Made by a program: the position numbers and the translations under genes. From positions 33,262,154-33,326,153 of the forward strand of contig OZ024902.1 in NCBI GenBank assembly GCA_964017125.1: a stretch of DNA of 64,000 bases, given 5' to 3'. This stretch comes from Flabesymbios commensalis. Lineage: Eukaryota > Annelida > Polychaeta > Terebellida > Flabelligeridae. This document shows positions 10,986 to 22,220 of this stretch, one piece after another. Position 1 is the stretch's first letter. Each line of letters starts with the position of its first letter. The notes under the pieces were generated by a model. That model was given only the letters and a program-made list of their open reading frames with translations, ran no database searches and had not been told where the DNA came from.

Positions 10986-11889
10986 ACTGGTACAATGAAT
11001 GCTCCCAACGTCACCTGGCCCCGGAGTGCCAGATGGAACATACTCCACTCATCGATGTAGTTGTTTTTGAAAATTAGAAATGCGAACATATTTATTGTGC
11101 TAGTCGAATGGACCCAGTGGAATGCTTCTTTTGACAGCCAATAAGAAACCTCGTTACATCATTCACGGGGTGCCCAAGGACACTTTAATTATCCTGCATA
11201 CACCACAGCGGGCTGTATAACTCTAATTTTCCTTTATTTCGTCCGCCACGGTGTATCGAAGGCACAAAATCAGCGGTTCTGTATAAAGAGGATTTAACTG
11301 TTATTTGCCCCGTCACGGGTAATCCAACGCACTTTTCTTGCCTTGTGTGCCCCGTGACGGGGCAAATAGACCCGGCCATAAATAATATGTTTTTATACAA
11401 AAAAACAATTTGTTATCTTTCTAGAGGGCTTAGCAATATTGTTTTCATAAGTAAGTATTTGTATGCAACAAAGCACATGACAGGTGGTAATAAAATGAAA
11501 ATAATTACAAAACGTATTACCTGTAAATATAAGGTGTTTCACGCGCTTCACATTAACTATACTTGTGCACAGCTGCTGATGAGGTGGTGTTACATGGTGC
11601 TTGGTCAGAATGATAACAAAATGCAAATAATGACGAAATATTCTACCTGTAAATATCAGATTTGTATGATATGCAGTTTGCAAAATATCCGGGGTTTTTC
11701 ACGCGCTCCACATCCACTGTATCTGTATAAAGAGTGACGTTACATGGTACTCGGTCAAAGTGTTTCAGACGTTTCACATCCAATGTCACTTCTGTTACCT
11801 GTGTACAGTAGCTATGAGAGAGGGACGTTACATGATGCTTAATCACCAGCACCGTCACACTATGATGGTTTGGAACACTATTCCACCTC
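10986..11889. other. Degenerate repeat region with a CCCCGTCACGGG hairpin
   Basis: A hairpin at about 11303-11370 pairs ATTTGCCCCGTCACGGG with CCCCGTGACGGGGCAAAT. From 11480 to 11880 three loosely similar blocks carry CACGCGCT(T/C)CACAT and GTTACATGGT(G/A)CT(T/C)GGTCA. No coding evidence. Confidence 0.6.
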
Positions 11890-12165
11890 ATGCTGGTTCA
11901 ATGTTGGGCCAGCGTCTAAAAGGAACATGAGGAAATTAATTTAATGTTGGGCCAGCAGGGAATAATTTGTCTGGTGTAGCGGTGCAGTTTGCTACACAAT
12001 TTGGGGCAAATGCTACACAATAATATGTTGGTGTAGCAGTTTTTCGCATGGAGAATGATAGCTTGGCACATGCCAGTATGCTAAACTGCTACACAATTTT
12101 TCTGAAGCAAATTATTCCCTGCCAGTGCCGCAGACGATGGCCGAACATTAGAAGAACAGAGAGTA
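11890..12165. mobile_element. CCAGC-family MITE interrupted by a CAGGGAATAATTTG MITE
   Basis: The outer halves carry AATGTTGGGCCAG (left) and GCCGCAGACGATGGCCGAAC (right). Between them sits a 166-bp element (11956-12121) with inverted ends CAGGGAATAATTTG/CAAATTATTCCCTG, flanked on both sides by CCAG. The CAGGG start resembles hAT-like ends, though only a 4-bp duplication is visible. Confidence 0.75.
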
Positions 12166-12340
12166 TAGGTCCGTCACACATCAGTTGCACAAGACTCATC
12201 ACGGCATGACGTGTTTTCTTGGTTATGAAAATGCAATAAATTGATAGTTGGTCAAACGTTGGTCCAACAGCGAGCCACGTTTAAATATGGTTTTCTTCTG
12301 TGAGACTTCATTATAGCATTTCATGTTAATTACATACGTA

Positions 12341-12655
12341 CAAAATGAAATGAATCGGGCTTTAGGCCACCTTTGTGCACATACCGGCTAAACTGGGCCA
12401 GGAGAACCTCCTCAGGATGGTGAGATGATTGAGATGACACTGTTCTCCAGACACATGATTCGAAATACGAGACCTGGCGGTCTGAGGCCGAGCACGCTAC
12501 CTCTCGGTCACGGTGGCTCCCCACAATACTGACTTTCACACGTGGATGGGAAATAATTTTGTTTTTGTTTTCTTCCAAACCGCCGAGACCGGGAACTGAA
12601 CCCCGAACTCTGGCGTGAAAGGCAGCGGTGCTAACCACTACCCTAGGGCCCCCGC
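12341..12655 (-). mobile_element. tRNA-derived SINE (family 1), copy 1
   Basis: On the minus strand the head carries a Pol III A-box-like TAGTGGTTAGCACC and a B-box-like GGTTCAGTTCC, about 75 bp in all. A body follows with the shared block AGGAGGTTCTCCTGGCCCAG. The 3' end reads AAGCCCGATTCATTTCATTT. Further copies are at 53861-54170, 39327-39467 (short) and about 57270-57500 (decayed). Confidence 0.85.
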
Positions 12656-12657
12656 CT

Positions 12658-12850
12658 GTTGTGCCGACAAATGTCACAATCCCACTAAATGTCAGAGCCC
12701 TCGACAAATGTCACAACAGCCCTCGACAAATGTCACAGCCAACGACAAAATGTCACAACATTGCCTCGACAAATGTCACAGCCAACGACAAATGTCACAA
12801 CATTACCATGATTTCCAACGACAAATGTCACAGCCTCCCGACAAATGTTA
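12658..12850 (+). repeat. ACAAATGTCACA minisatellite
   Basis: About ten irregular units built on CGACAAATGTCACAGCCAA and CCTCGACAAATGTCACAACA, directly abutting the SINE head. Confidence 0.85.
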
Positions 12851-13062
12851 GTTGTCATATCAAACTGAGTCACCCTTTCTTTGGTCGGATGTATAATACT
12901 ATACTTGGTCTGAGACCCATAATATCTTTATTGGAGTTTTTTAAGACCTTTTATTTTTTCATAGACTATTTTTTTTTTTTAAATAGTTTGCGGTATATTG
13001 TTATGTATCTGTTGTAGTTTTACAACACAATGGTCCGGTTTATTGTAATGTGTATATTAGAG

Positions 13063-13262
13063 GCCTGCGCGGGCCTCTAAATCATGCCCGCACCCGCCCC
13101 GCGGGCCCCCGCGCTTGACTGAACCCGCACATAAATTTATATTCTGTATCCGCACCCGCCCCGCCCTGCACAAGTTGTACCCGCACCCGCACAAGTTGGA
13201 CCCGCACCCGCCCCGCACCCGCACAATTTTTTTCAGGCCCGCAGCGACCCGCAAACTTATTA
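13063..13262 (+). repeat. GC-rich CCCGCACC repeat island
   Basis: Runs of CCCGCACCCGCCCCGCACCC stand out sharply in AT-rich flanks. The edges carry GCGGGCCTC and GGCCCGCAGCGACCCGC, so the island may be the core or end of a decayed DNA element. That is only a suggestion. Confidence 0.7.
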
Positions 13263-14634
13263 CCAAATTAACAAAAATTCAAAGTCTTTCAGTTCTTTTT
13301 ATTAATGATCGATGCATGTCTATAATATAAGCATGTTTGATATTGTCTTTTTCAAAGATATAATACAGTCTTGGCCCAACATTGTACCAGGATAATTACG
13401 TTAAACAACACCATGAGGAAATAAGTTTGTTTGAACAATGTCTTCTTGGTAGCCACAATATTGGTGTACCATTGGCCCAACGTTCTCGACACTTGCCCAG
13501 CTCGGGTGTTTTGTCAACTTTCCACCTGGTGATAATTACGCGCCTATCATGTAACCACGCAGGGTCGATAGATATTTTGTACTATAGTTTACACTCCCAA
13601 CCCCCCCGCCCCCCCCCCATCAATATATGCGGAGGGTTTAACTGATAATTTACATCAAGCGATGCGTAATAAAAATATTTTATTATAATCATGTACGTTA
13701 TATAATTTATTTGTTATCAATTTTATTATAATTAGTCTATTGTAACACAGTCCCTGAATAATTTAGTGGTAAAAATAGGATACATTTATATTTCATGGCG
13801 TCACTTAAAAAATAGTAGCGCATGATTACAATTTGTATCAATCTATATTAAGTTATGTTGTGGCTACATGGACCTGTCTAGATATATACACTGTATATAT
13901 CTAGACAGGTTCATGTAGTCAAAAACTGCATTTTTTTCTGTCAAGTTTTTTTCAGTGGATTCAGCTCTCTGAAACCATATTATGTGAAGTAAGCTTCTAG
14001 GCCACCCTATAATATTTCTCAAATCGGCCAGAAATCCAAAATGGCCTCCAAATCAACTAGCATTATACCTTTTTGAAGTTCCATTTGTTCAAAACCCCTC
14101 AGAAACTCCTAATAATGGAATTGAATGGTAAAAGAAGAGGATTCAGTCATTTAGAATGTACAACAGCATTTTATTAACATTTAAGTCCAAGAGATAGTCA
14201 GGCAGCAGTTGTCATTCTACTGCGCTCATTTTGCCAACTCAGGTTTTTTGCTTTAATATCATCAATGGCATCCCAATGAACAATAATTCACTTGTTGCCA
14301 ACTTTTTTCATACTTATTTTTAGGAAAAGGGCGTTTTAAATATATGACCGTTAAAATCACCACCTATACTTATTTTAATAAAAATGAAACATCAAAAACA
14401 TTATTTTTCGCTTTTTTTCTTTCACATATGTATCATAATATGACACTGAAGCATTATTATGATATACAATGTTTATTTTCTTTTTTATTTATTTAAACAA
14501 ATACAAAAAATACTCGTTTTATTAACGAATAAATAGTTATGACTGAGGAAAGCGGACTAAACAAAGTTAATGAGCTTACGTTGTGAGGTAGAGGGACCAC
14601 AAACGTTTAGATATTATGTAATCAGTATCAGTAT
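13263..14634. other. AT-rich intergenic DNA
   Basis: No gene seen. It contains a near-perfect hairpin at 13864-13918 and otherwise AT-rich sequence up to the LINE tail. Confidence 0.6.
13864..13918. repeat. 55-bp near-perfect palindrome
   Basis: CTACATGGACCTGTCTAGAT faces ATCTAGACAGGTTCATGTAG, with a TATATACACTGTATATA centre. There is one mismatch per arm. Confidence 0.9.
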
Positions 14635-15136
14635 GACGGACAGACAGACAGACAGATATTTTATTGACAGAAATAAAAGTCATTACAGACTTATTTGTCA
14701 TAGTAATAAGAGAGATATATGTACATGTATATACAAGAATGTTAGTTTGTTATAATCATATAAGACAATATACATGGTATGATAAACAACTAAAATCATG
14801 TTAGGTGGCATTGCCATAATAAAAACTGGGTATTTCGGTAATACAAATGAATACTTCTTCAAATAAAATTAAAAGGCATAGCCAAGATAACATGGGGGTC
14901 TATCATTTTGCTTCCCGCACCAAAACCAGAGATAAAATAGCTACTATGTTTAATATACTAATTATATATAGTAGCAAAAAGACACTCTGGAAAGCGTAGA
15001 AACCAAAAATATATACAGGTGCATAATTATGCTACAGTAACTGGAGTATGAAATAAGACAATGGTAAAAATTATATGGTATTTAAAAATATATATATATA
15101 TATATATATATAATATAAAGCAGTACAATTAATGTG

Positions 15137-15478
15137 GCAATCCGGTGATTTTACTTCGGGTTCCTAATATGACCATATGATGTAAACATGTACATAGACT
15201 AGAACTGCAAATTTTTATAATTTTTGTGCTGCGCATTCACCAGTTAGGCTAGATATAGAGACGAAATTCCTGATTTATAATTATTGACAACCATGTCAAA
15301 AATAGGAAATGCGGGAATTTCGTCTCTATATCTAGTCTAACTGATGCATGCGCAGCACAAAAATTATAAAAATTTGCAGTTCTAGTCTATGTACATGTTT
15401 ACATCATATGGTCATATTAGGAACCCGAAATAAAATCACCGATTTTTTGATGATTTTAGCCTGGGCCAGTCCCTTTAA
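15137..15478. mobile_element. Family A MITE in the LINE 3' region
   Basis: It shares CATAGACTAGAACTGCAAAT, GGCTAGATATAGAGACGAAA and the right end AGCCTGGGCCAGTCCCTTTA with the element at 471-802. The left TTAA end is missing. The halves are complementary. Confidence 0.8.
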
Positions 15479-16083
15479 CAACGTAATATCAGTACTACTA
15501 CCGAAACACAAGATATACATACTAATAAAAGTCGGACATTGTGGTTCGTCGACTGCCAACAAAGTATAGCATCAGAACCATCCATATTATCGAGTGTTGC
15601 AGACTTAGTGATGTAATAACAATGACAATTACGGATAATAATTATGTGTGCCATTCACGCAGGACATGGCACTCACACAATAACATTAAAGTTTATTTAA
15701 TTAACTTGTGATTTTTTACCTATATGACCCTCGCACAAAAAAAACACATTGCAGCTTATTTTAATTCACTATATTGTTTATTTCATACCATTTCCCTCAC
15801 GACCTAGTTAGTACCACATACTCGGAGTTACAATCGAAGAAAAACATTCCCGACCTCATAGATAAAATCAGTTGACTTAGCAACTCTGAAATCCTCCATA
15901 AGGCCCCACCTCGTCTGATAACAAAGGCGACGGAAACGTCCCTAACCGGCCCTAAAAAGCCAAATAATAAATCCGAGAGCAACAGCCGTCCTGATATGTG
16001 GTAATACCCAAGTCAGATCATAAAGGCATGATAATATGGATAATATAGCGATAGGTGACTTTGATTTATTATACTCGGTGTTT

Positions 16084-19000
16084 TTAACAATTAATTTGTT
16101 TAAAACAGCCATAGATAAATTGCGCTAGTGACTTCACCACTGTTATGTCTCTAGATGTCATAATTTGTAGAAACATTTCATGTGTCGGCTGTATATTGAT
16201 AGTTGCGGTTACCGAGTTAAACAAGATTTTGCGTTCATTATTCATAGCGTTACAGTGGAGAAGAAGATGTATTTCGTCGTCAATTTCGTTTAATTCACAC
16301 CTTGTGCATATTCGCTGGTTTATTGGAGTGATTGGATTATTGTATCGTCCTCTTTCTATATTTAGATCATGTGAGCTCATTCGGTATCTCGCCATTGATG
16401 TTATGAGATGGTTACCCCTTGTGTGTAAGATATATGGTTCAACACAGAAATATTTTTTTACTAATGCATATGTGCGCAGCTTACTCGAACTCTTAATATC
16501 TTTTCTCCACTGCTGTGTAAATATTCTAACAATTGATTCTTTAAATAAAAGCATGAATTTATTTGTATCCCCAATATTCTGTGATTCCCAAATTTGATCA
16601 AGCCCGGCTCGTTCGAGGACAGAGCGAATACGGGAACACCAATTCGTGAAGCCAATGCCATCTAGCTCAAGAAGCATATTGTAGGCATTTCTGACTGGAT
16701 GGCTCTGAGATAGTTTTAGAATTCTACACCAATATTTTACGGCTTTCATGTGTTGTCGGATGATCAGTGGAAATCGTCCCGTGTCCCCATATATTGCAGG
16801 CGTTGGTGTTTGCTTTCTAACTCCAAGTGTAGATTTAATAAATTTTAGATGGATTTTTCCCAGATCGTTAACATCATCGCCTGTGTACCATATGTCACTT
16901 CCATATTCTAGTATGGGCAATATTTGACAATCAAATGCCTTGAACGCAATAGTGGGTGACAATTTACCGACCACAGGACGGGACTGTTTACGTAGAGAAA
17001 AAATTGCTTTCCCAACTTGGAAAGCAAGATGAGAAAAAGTTTCTTTTGACACGTTATCAGCAGACTTGGTGCTATACACCACACCCAGGTATTTATATTG
17101 TTCAGATTTTTCTATAATGTTATCACCATAGTGGAAGCTTCCGTGTACTTTTGTGTAACGCTCATTAAAGATTAGAATTTTTATTTTAGGAATGCTTGCT
17201 ATGATATGCCAAAGGGAAGCATATAAATACAGAGCAGTTAGCTGTTTTTGTAATCCCTCAGCAGAATCTGAAAAAAGGACAAGGTCATCTGCAAATAACA
17301 GATATACCATTAGTAAGGTATCCACAGGGATACCTTGATCTTGGTCAAATGTTGCGGATATGTCTTGTAAAAATTCCTTGAATAGTTTGGGACTGAGCAT
17401 ACCCCCTTGTAGAACCCCATATTCGCTTTTTAATATGTCACTGATACGTGAGTCCCATTTTACACGACACTCTGCTTTAGAAAACATGCTTCTTATTATG
17501 TTTAGCAAATTGCCGTCTATTCCCCTGTTCAATAATTTGTAGTATAATGCTGTTTTATCAATATAGTCAAATGCTTTTGTGAAATCGACAAAGCATGTAT
17601 ACAGGGGTTTAGAAAGACACCTTTGCTTATCTATGATGGCACATAGTATGAATATTTTGTCCGTAGTTCGCGAATTGCTTTTAAAACCAGCTTGATAAGG
17701 ATCATTATCATTACACACTTCGATTTTAAATGAGAGTCTGTTATTAAGTATAGATTCAAATAGTTTCCCAATACACGGCATGACTGGGATTTTCCTGTAA
17801 TTATCTGGAACACCATGGTCCCCCTTTTTGTAGACAGGGTGGATTATACCGGTAGCCCATCTAGATGGATATTCCCCATTGGTAAGAATGGTATTGAACA
17901 ACACATTCTAATGCTGGCAATAGTTCATTACATCCATATTTGTAAAATTCGGCAAAAATTACCATCTGCACCCGCTGCTTTCTTGCATTTCAACTTTTGA
18001 ATTGCCTTTTTAATTTCTTCTGCAGTTATGGAACTGTTTAGGAACTGTGTCATATTAGATTTATCGTGCTCTACATTATGTTGAAATGAAGTAACTTGCT
18101 TTATAATATTATTCATGTGTTCATAATAAAAAAAATCCACATGTGGTGGGTAGACTTGTTGTTCAAAGTATTTCACAAAGTCTGCCAAAGTAGGCCCTGT
18201 AGTAACATTTCTAGGATTTAAAGATTTCCAGAATTTCCAATAGGAATTAGGATCTTCCGTTCTCATATTTTCCAGCTCACTAAGTTTGGCTTGCTGGTAT
18301 TGTCTTTTCTTTCTTTGGATTAATTGCTTATATTGTCGTAACATTATATTATATTCGCCATGCCGTGCGTTGAAGTCTCTCTGTTTAGCAATATTATTAA
18401 CAACATACTTCAAGGATTTACATTCTTTATCATACCAGGGGTTAGAGGGAAAATTATTTTGAGTGTTCTTTCTTTGCTTCGAAATATGTTTCCTTGCTGG
18501 GAATAATGGCGAAATTACATTTTCTATCATACCATTAAACATGTCACATAGAGTGTCAGTATTACATCCATCGATGACGGCACACAGCATTTCCTCAAAT
18601 GCATGACACGTTTGCTCATTTCGTAAAGCTAGTTGATATTCTTGCTTTTTCTCGTCTTGCCATATGAAAACATTCGAGCAAGAAGCTTTGTCATTTACAC
18701 AGGTATCTGTTTTTAATGGGTTGTAATCATTATGATCATCGAGTTTAGTATTTGAAATATTGAACTGTATGGGACAATGATCTGATTCCACCAATTTCGG
18801 TAAAACTTCAAATTTGCTGATTATGTTATCTTCATTTAAAATCAGATAGTCTATTGTGCTTGAACCATTGGGAGAGTAGTATGTAAAGCGGCCGATACCA
18901 TTATCATTACACATCCGCCCATTGGCTAATTTGAAACCTGTGTTTATACAAAACTTTAGTAAAAGTTGACCGTATTTGTTAATTACTTTATCTTCATTAG

Positions 19001-19598
19001 AGCGTTGATTTGGAACATTTACATTGGTATCTATTACCCCAGCTTCATAGTCCGGAGCCTGACCAGTTCGGCTATTAAAGTCACCACATAATAGGATGTG
19101 GTGCGTTTCTATATACCTAGCCACTTCCTCTTCTAGCATAGTAAAATAATCATTTCTTACACCAACATATGTTAAGTTTTCTGGTGGTATATAGGTACAC
19201 CCAATTTTAATGTTTTTCTGACGACAGTCTGTAGCTAATGTTAACCATACCAAATAGTCATAGGTGTGGTCTATCCTAGTTAAATTTGCATATTTATTTG
19301 AAATAAGTATGCCAATACCACCAGAAGCTCTACAGGCATTTTTATGTTTGAGTTTTCTACTTACATTGTGGAATTTATAACCAGGTATTGTCAATGTGAA
19401 ATCATTCCCTTTCATTGTTTCTATGAAAAATATTATATCGTAGTTGCGGATAAATGTAAATAGATCAGGGTCTGTCATTTTGTTACCTAGACCATTTATG
19501 TTCCATGACAGCACGCGTATTTTACTGACCTGATCATTGTTAATTACTCTATTCACATCTGTTATGTCCGAGTGATGATTGTTTTTATGGGAAAACAC
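16084..19598 (-). pseudogene. LINE ORF2: AP endonuclease plus reverse transcriptase
   Basis: ORF2 proteins nick the target and copy the element RNA into DNA. The N-terminal half (17928-19598) is an APE-type endonuclease with RVLSWNINGLG, FFIETMKG, LLCGDFNSRTG, STIDYLIL and SDHCPIQF, so the catalytic residues are present. The linker includes NPWYDKECK. The C-terminal half (16084-17904) is a reverse transcriptase with GIIHPVYKKGD, FVDFTKAFD (motif A), GVLQGGMLSP (motif B), YLLFADDLVLF (motif C) and KYLGVVYS. It ends in a Cys/His motif, RCELNEIDDEIHLLLHC. Between about 17895 and 17960 two small indels break the frame: the stretch reading AEFYKYGCNELLPALEC lies in a third frame. Otherwise the sequence is open, so decay is recent. 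The start overlaps ORF1 by 37 nt. Confidence 0.9.
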
Positions 19599-20164
19599 TG
19601 ACCATTAATGGAGTGATTGTTGAGGACTTCCGCCATGGCAGAAGTCAGTATTTGCTGACCGGCCTCATTTAAGTGGATTCCACCACGATAAAGGTGTTGT
19701 TTTTTCACGGGAGTGGGCAAATAGTCAGCGTTGGACAATTTTGCACATATTTCACCTATGTGACAATTTATGTGGTGAATGTGGGCATTATATTTGTTCT
19801 GTTTTGTAGGGGGGATTTCAGCCACGTAGAAATGTGTGTTTTGGAATCCCTTCATTTTATCAGCCAGTCTGTTAATATCCTCCTTTACCTTGTTTAATGA
19901 TCCTCTAATATCGTTCGTACCGAGATGGAGGACAACAGCATCGGTGTCCTCACATATATATCCTTTTAATCTAGGTATCAAGTGCTCTATTCTCATTCCA
20001 GATTTTTTATATACACATACGGCATCTGGGTTGTCAAGTTTTGGTTTTAATTGTTTGGCTAGTCCGCGCATATTAGAGTCACCAATGATACACTTTTTTT
20101 TCTTTGATTTGACGACGGGGATCTGTCTGGTCACGTTTGCATTATGTGATAAAGAACCTGCAAT
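19562..20164 (-). CDS. LINE ORF1: SGNH/GDSL hydrolase-like domain
   Basis: About 200 residues are open on the minus strand. Block I is IGDSNMRG (nucleophile Ser in GDS), an intermediate block is LGTNDI, and the C-terminal His block is IHLNEAG. These are the signature motifs of SGNH hydrolases, and an esterase of this type is known in ORF1 of CR1-like LINEs. The preceding stretch KSKKKK may bind nucleic acid. Eight or so residues upstream of the usual PVVKSKKKK region are open, but there is no ATG and a stop lies just before, so the start is probably lost. The stop lies 37 nt inside ORF2, a tight overlap consistent with re-initiation or coupled translation. Function in retrotransposition is not established. 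Confidence 0.85.
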   Translation of the reverse strand: MAGSLSHNANVTRQIPVVKSKKKKCIIGDSNMRGLAKQLKPKLDNPDAVCVYKKSGMRIEHLIPRLKGYICEDTDAVVLHLGTNDIRGSLNKVKEDINRLADKMKGFQNTHFYVAEIPPTKQNKYNAHIHHINCHIGEICAKLSNADYLPTPVKKQHLYRGGIHLNEAGQQILTSAMAEVLNNHSINGQCFPIKTIITRT

Positions 20165-20224
20165 TAGTTACACTCTAAATTACAAAGTATAATAGTCTAG
20201 ATTGATTTGTACAGGCCTATCAGG

Positions 20225-22220
20225 TATAGCCTCATACAGTGTTATTACATTCATTCCCGCATCCACAACGCTAATTGATTTTTTGTTGACACCCACACCA
20301 TCTCTTTGCACAACCTTTCATACATTTACAAAGCTCAAGCAAAGCCTCAGGAGCTGAGGGGTTGACTCAGGACACTGGTATAAGTTTGCTATCTAATAAT
20401 TCCCAGTAATAATGGGTAGGTGATGGAAATTGGGGGTAAGGCTTTTGTGATAAGTTCCATATTCGATCCATAAAGAAAGCTCAATGGACATGGGGTATTA
20501 TTGTCCCTAAAGTTGGAGGTAATTGCTGACCCTCCTTTCCTTTCGGTGCAAGTAAAGCCCACCTTAAGTCTCGCTATGAGCATTCGTTGTATGTTGAATC
20601 AAGTATATCCATGTCCGATTGTAAAAATTATCTATAATGGCCTTTTATGCCTTTTCTCACAAATTCTCCCGTATTATCAGTTCCTTTGAAAGCATACCAC
20701 CTAATGAGTGCTTCTGCTTTATTTGGACTCAACTTCAAGTAACATTCAAATATAGATATCCTCTTTTTTGTCTTCCTGAAAAGTGTAGTGGACTTAGGAA
20801 GAAAGGGGAATTAAATGACCTGATAATAAGATGAAAACATTTGTGCCTACAGAGAAAACATCGAGGGTAGTGTTAGAGTTCTTATGCATTACATCAAATG
20901 CATTCAGTAGTACAAGTTGATCACTTTCTTTAAAGTGGTGCAGACCAGATGTCATCTCTGGCATGCTGACTATATCAGAGAGGACAATTAGCCTCCGTCA
21001 ATGTGTGATGCATAGTCTGAACTTTCTGTGGTTCCCCTTTGTAATATTGGATAAGCTTCTCTGTGAGGTTTTTTTAGCTCTGCTTTTGTTTTGATGTGGG
21101 AAAGAAATGACTTGACATTCCTAATTTCAGTACCATTATGTACATGGTAGTGGATCGGTGTTGTTTTGATGTTCGCTTGTCTCTAGTAGTTTCTTTCAGA
21201 GAATTTGACACATTTTGATAAAGAACAATCCTAATTTCTTCATAGTTAGTTTTACTGATGTCAACTACAATCATGACAATAGCCACGAACTTTTTAGAAA
21301 AATGCATTGCATTTGTCATCTCTAGTGTTATATTTACCATATTGACCACACACATTGTATCTATTATCTAAACAGATGAAGCACCCATCCCAATATAAAT
21401 GACTTAACCATCTGGTAGTGGCATATTGGATATTAGAAATACTACTTGTGCTTTGTCAGATTGCATGATATTGATCAATCTGGGTGAAAATTAGATGGTG
21501 AGACCACATTAAATTCAAAATCTCCGATGACCCCCTTAATGACAAAATCAGTACGACTCTTTTGTCGACTCTTTTGAGAATTCCAGAAGTTGGTTGTTTT
21601 ATCGATCATACGTTTGGTCACAAGTTTACCAATGCCATCCTTCCAGAATTTTCTTAATCCTCAATATCACGACATAATTTTTCAGGAACAACACCAAAAG
21701 TAGCCAGATTAAGCATATCACTCTTCAGAAAAGGATTGCTCTGCTCAGTGATAATGGTGATGATCTTTGCTGCATTTATCAGGAGTCGACTTTCTCCTAT
21801 GGCTGTGTGATTAGCAGAGCTTTACATTCTGGTTTGAATTCCAACATATTCTTTAAATTCTTGCACAATTTTACAGATAGTTGGAGCTAATATAAAGTAC
21901 AATTCGAGGGCATGTTCATTGCCCGTGATATCGATGAAACCACCTTTTATCTTCATGTTTTTATGTTCTTGTTCGATGCAGTGATCTGGGTCAAATTACC
22001 ACCATCCAGAAATACCCATGTTTCTGGGTCATTGTGTTGTAATTATTGCATATCTGCAACATAAACTGGGCCCCAGCGTCCATAATTTTAATAAATATCA
22101 ACAAACAACCCGTATTGAGTCGTCTTGGAGATATTAATTATTCCTGGCTTGATGTAGTAATGAAGATATTCTGTGATTAGTAGCTCGGCCAGGGAAGCGT
22201 CACCTGTTGATAATTATGTT
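20225..22220 (-). pseudogene. Decayed gene of a Cys-rich-tailed multicopy family (copy A)
   Basis: The function of this family is not known to me. Fragments in several minus-strand frames line up in order with a protein type that is frequent in marine invertebrates. First comes a block with GGFIDITGNEHALELYF near 21900, then NLATFGVVPEKLCRDIED near 21700. Next are AIVMIVVDISKTNYEEIRIV near 21260, SDQLVLLNAFDVMHK and DVFSVGTNVFILLSGH near 20840-20920, and AFKGTDNTGEF. The tail has LPPTLGTIIPHV near 20510 and a Cys-rich end (CKCMKGCAKRWCGC) near 20310. The SVGTNV and GTDNTG blocks sit where relatives have SPDTDV and GCDTTG, which may be nuclease-like Asp positions. Many stops and frameshifts show it is dead. 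It could be a host gene or a transposon-encoded protein. Copy B is at 58310-60000. Confidence 0.7.

Larger units (their letters stand above)
14635..20165 (-). mobile_element. CR1/L2-like LINE, 5'-truncated, nearly intact
   Basis: A non-LTR retrotransposon on the minus strand encodes an SGNH-hydrolase ORF1 (19562-20164) and an endonuclease/RT ORF2 (16084-19598, two frameshifts). The 3' UTR is about 1.4 kb and contains an inserted family A MITE (15137-15478). The presumed 3' end on the minus strand is AATAAAATATCTGTCTGTCT, a short tetranucleotide tail common in this group. Assigning that tail to this copy is inference. No ATG opens the ORF1 frame and an in-frame stop lies just upstream, so the 5' end is probably lost. 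The open frames suggest recent insertion. Confidence 0.85.

Noticed and set aside
12330-12707. A 125-codon minus-strand open frame
   Set aside because: It spans a tRNA-derived SINE that recurs at 53861-54170, and the frame is not conserved in length.
16145-16597. A 150-codon plus-strand open frame
   Set aside because: It is antisense to the well-supported LINE reverse transcriptase.
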